Of a DNA stretch of 64,000 bases, positions 62,013-64,000 are shown one piece after another (within the stretch, counting starts at the first letter, position 1; the number at the start of each line of letters is the position of its first letter). The stretch is from Thermohalobaculum sp039821125 (GTDB lineage Bacteria; Pseudomonadota; Alphaproteobacteria; Rhodobacterales; Rhodobacteraceae). Both the position numbers and the translations under genes were made by a program. The notes below the pieces were generated by a model. It saw only the letters and a program-made list of their open reading frames with translations, searched no databases and was not told the origin of the DNA. The stretch covers positions 35,913-99,912 of the forward strand of contig JBCBOR010000008.1 of assembly GCA_039821125.1 (NCBI GenBank), in the 5' to 3' direction.

Positions 62013-62924
62013 ATGGGACACGCAAGATGGGACGCCTCTGCCTGGGGCAGCTACATCAAAACGAACGCCGGGAAGTCCCGGGCCGAGCTGTTCAACCGTC
62101 GCGAGATCGCCGGCAACTTGAACCCAGCAGAGATTTCGGTGCGGGAGTCTCGAGATTCCGCCCACAATCCGAACGCCACGCCGATCATCGTTGGCGTTGA
62201 TGTGACGGGATCGATGGGCAGCCTGGCCGAGATGCTGGTCAAACGTGGGCTAAAACCACTGTTTGAGGAGATCCTGGACCGCAAACCTGTAACTGACCCA
62301 CATGTCATGGCGATGGCGATCGGCGATGCGTGGTGCGACCGCGCTCCGTTACAGGTGACGCAGTTCGAAGCGGATATCCGCGTCGCCGAGCAAATTCAGG
62401 ATATCTGGATCGAAGGCGGCGGCGGCGGAAACGCGTTCGAAAGCTATAACCTCCCCTGGTATTTCGCCGCGATGAAGACCGCGACCGACGCGATGCAAAA
62501 ACGCAAGAAGAAAGGCTATCTCTTCACCGTGGGTGACGAGCCCTGTCCAACGGTCCTCAAGGCCGAGCACGTTCGGCAGGTTATCGGCGACACAATCCAG
62601 GGCGATCTCAGTTCGGCTGATGTCCTGGCCATGGCCGAGCGCAGTTATGAGGTGTTCCATGTCATCGTGGAGGAAGGCTCGTTCTTTCGGCACTCGCCCA
62701 AGAAGGTGTTGAAGAGCTGGGGTCTGTTGGGGCAGCGCGTTCTGCGTCTGTTGGATCACAACAAGCTGTCAGAGACGATTGTCTCCGCAATCGAGATCAC
62801 CGAAGGGCGGGACATTGATGCCGTCACATCGAGCTGGTCTGGCGACACCTCGGTCGTCGTCGCAGATGCGGTGCGCAGCCTTGCCCCGGTGAAGAAAGGT
62901 TTGAGCGGCCTCTTCCGATTCTGA
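62013..62924 (+). CDS. von Willebrand factor A-like protein
   Basis: Cytosolic protein of 303 residues. A vWA-type strand ends in the metal site D63-V-T-G-S67 (IIVGVDVTGSMGSLAEML), followed by helices and the GGGGGNAFESYNLPWYFA turn. No transmembrane helix. Intracellular vWA proteins usually act with a chaperone-like ATPase or kinase-like partner in assembly or signalling. Here the partner could be the J-domain/kinase-like protein encoded just upstream. GAAGGAG lies seven bases before ATG 62013. Function unknown. Confidence 0.75.
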   Translation: MGHARWDASAWGSYIKTNAGKSRAELFNRREIAGNLNPAEISVRESRDSAHNPNATPIIVGVDVTGSMGSLAEMLVKRGLKPLFEEILDRKPVTDPHVMAMAIGDAWCDRAPLQVTQFEADIRVAEQIQDIWIEGGGGGNAFESYNLPWYFAAMKTATDAMQKRKKKGYLFTVGDEPCPTVLKAEHVRQVIGDTIQGDLSSADVLAMAERSYEVFHVIVEEGSFFRHSPKKVLKSWGLLGQRVLRLLDHNKLSETIVSAIEITEGRDIDAVTSSWSGDTSVVVADAVRSLAPVKKGLSGLFRF

Positions 62925-62984
62925 CCTTGCGCTGCCCTGGAAAGCGCCGGGGCAGCTCTCATCCCTTAGATCTGGAGCGGTGCG

Positions 62985-64000
62985 ATGACCGATGTGGCAC
63001 AAGCAGTGATCGGTGCAAACTATGGCGACGAGGGGAAGGGTCATGTGACCGACTTTCTCGCCGCGCGATGCAAAACACCGGCCACCGTCGTGCGCTATAA
63101 CTCGAGCGCACAAGCCGGGCACACAGTTGTGACGCCTGATGGGCAGCGCCATGTCTTTCACCACGTTGGTGCGGGAGCGTTCGTCGGGGCGAGCACGCTG
63201 CTGAGCCGCTTTTTCGTAGCGCATCCGATGCTGCTGACAGAAGAGTTGGACACTCTTGGTCGCCTAGGTATCGAACCGAAGCTCTACGCCGACCCACGCA
63301 GCCGTGTCGCAGTTCCTCATGACATACTCCTTAATCAGGCCATCGAACAGCAGCGCGGCACCGCGCGACATGGCAGCTGCGGGATCGGCTTCAATGAAGC
63401 GGTGGAGCGCTCGCTACGACCGGCCTACACGATCCGCGTAGGCGACTTGTTGGAGCGAGCGCTGTTGCGCCAGCGCCTGCTGGACATACGTGACCACTGG
63501 GTGCCGAAACGAATGCGTGTGTTGGGTCTCGATCCATCTACCACGGACATTGTCGATCTGCTGAACAGCGACATCGTGATCGATCGCTGGCTGGATGACG
63601 CGGAGGCCTTTGCAGACAGGGTCAGTGTCCTGCCTCCCGGGACACGCCCACCTGGCGCAGTGATCTTTGAAGGAGCCCAAGGCCTGCTCCTCGACCAGGA
63701 TGGCGAGGACTTTCCCCACGTCACACGGTCAAAGACCGGACTTACAAATGTGGTTCGGCTGGCACAGGAAATGGAGATCGACGCTCTGGACGTCACCTAC
63801 GTAACGCGAGCCTACCTCACTCGTCACGGCGCGGGCCCGCTGGCCAACGAGCTTCCGATCGTTCCGGACAGCATCGCAGATGAGACGAATGCACCAAACG
63901 CGTTTCAGGGCGCACTTCGTATGGCGTGGCTCGACCTCGACCGGCTCGCCGCTGCGATCCACCGTGATCTGCAAATCCGTGCTGCTGGCATAGACGTCCA
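62985..64000 (+). CDS. Divergent adenylosuccinate synthetase (PurA) paralogue, C-terminus beyond window
   Basis: At least 338 residues of a PurA-fold protein, open at the right edge. The GTP/IMP loop is GANYGDEGKGHVTD (catalytic D15 kept; the Lys after GKG is His20), then QAGHTVV, RHGSCGIGFNEAVERS instead of the usual GTTGRGIGP, EGAQGLLLDQDGEDFPHVT and TRAYLTRHGAGPLANEL. These changes make it unlike the housekeeping PurA, which should lie elsewhere. PurA joins IMP and aspartate with GTP; the nucleotide used here may differ. It closes or continues the operon of the J-domain and vWA genes. ATG 62985 has GGAGCGG upstream. Confidence 0.8.
   Translation, partial: MTDVAQAVIGANYGDEGKGHVTDFLAARCKTPATVVRYNSSAQAGHTVVTPDGQRHVFHHVGAGAFVGASTLLSRFFVAHPMLLTEELDTLGRLGIEPKLYADPRSRVAVPHDILLNQAIEQQRGTARHGSCGIGFNEAVERSLRPAYTIRVGDLLERALLRQRLLDIRDHWVPKRMRVLGLDPSTTDIVDLLNSDIVIDRWLDDAEAFADRVSVLPPGTRPPGAVIFEGAQGLLLDQDGEDFPHVTRSKTGLTNVVRLAQEMEIDALDVTYVTRAYLTRHGAGPLANELPIVPDSIADETNAPNAFQGALRMAWLDLDRLAAAIHRDLQIRAAGIDV

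Overview
The window is high-GC DNA typical of a marine, aerobic anoxygenic phototroph of the Rhodobacteraceae (roseobacter type). The main evidence is half of a photosynthesis gene cluster (ppsR, ppaA/aerR, bchFNBHLM, lhaA, puhABC, a small ORF, acsF, puhE, hemA). Next to it lies a pucBAC light-harvesting 2 operon. Several TRAP and ABC transporters for organic substrates surround these genes, as is usual in this group. No rRNA, tRNA, CRISPR array, transposase or phage gene was seen.

Layout. 1-3942: partial RTX metalloprotease, an SDR dehydrogenase and a frameshifted CitE-like lyase. 4091-4945: an Irr-type iron box with bfd and bfr. 4967-9612: a GntR/FCD regulator, its palindromic operator, a PdxA2-type dehydrogenase and a TRAP transporter. 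9622-11103: a diguanylate cyclase. 11452-16358: a polar amino-acid-type ABC transporter, split by a broken bioY and a DUF6314 gene and carrying two copies of a 27-bp repeat. 16365-22196: CMD-family protein, UlaG-like hydrolase, a second TRAP system and a DUF1445 hydro-lyase. 22342-25084: a histidine kinase and an RsbU-like response regulator/phosphatase. 25110-30211: a peptide/nickel-type ABC transporter. 30460-32115: a TPR protein.

32264-53431 is the phototrophy island. The repressor PpsR and its antirepressor PpaA/AerR are read leftwards. The bch-puh-acsF-hemA superoperon is read rightwards; its genes mostly overlap by 1-4 bases and it ends in a strong terminator. The puc operon faces it (pucB-pucA-hairpin-pucC-unknown gene). 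Two perfect TGT-N12-ACA PpsR sites, 8 bp apart, lie upstream of pucB. The last puc gene is translationally coupled to pucC and encodes a protein with six 15-residue His-containing repeats. It is the best candidate here for an undescribed photosynthesis component. bchH as read has a one-base frameshift in a G run, and the CitE-like gene has the same kind of lesion. Both may be sequencing errors. The crt, puf, bchCXYZ, bchID, bchG and bchP genes are not in this window.

53730-60133: a polyamine-type ABC transporter operon with a polysaccharide-deacetylase-family hydrolase faces a BtpA-like/phosphoribosyltransferase pair across a RutR-type operator, which suggests a link to nucleobases. Arrays of strong hairpins lie after the binding-protein gene. 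60177-64000 (window edge): an unusual accessory set of a Nudix-type regulator divergent from a J-domain/kinase-like protein, a vWA protein and a divergent adenylosuccinate-synthetase paralogue. This is the second candidate for an uncharacterised system.
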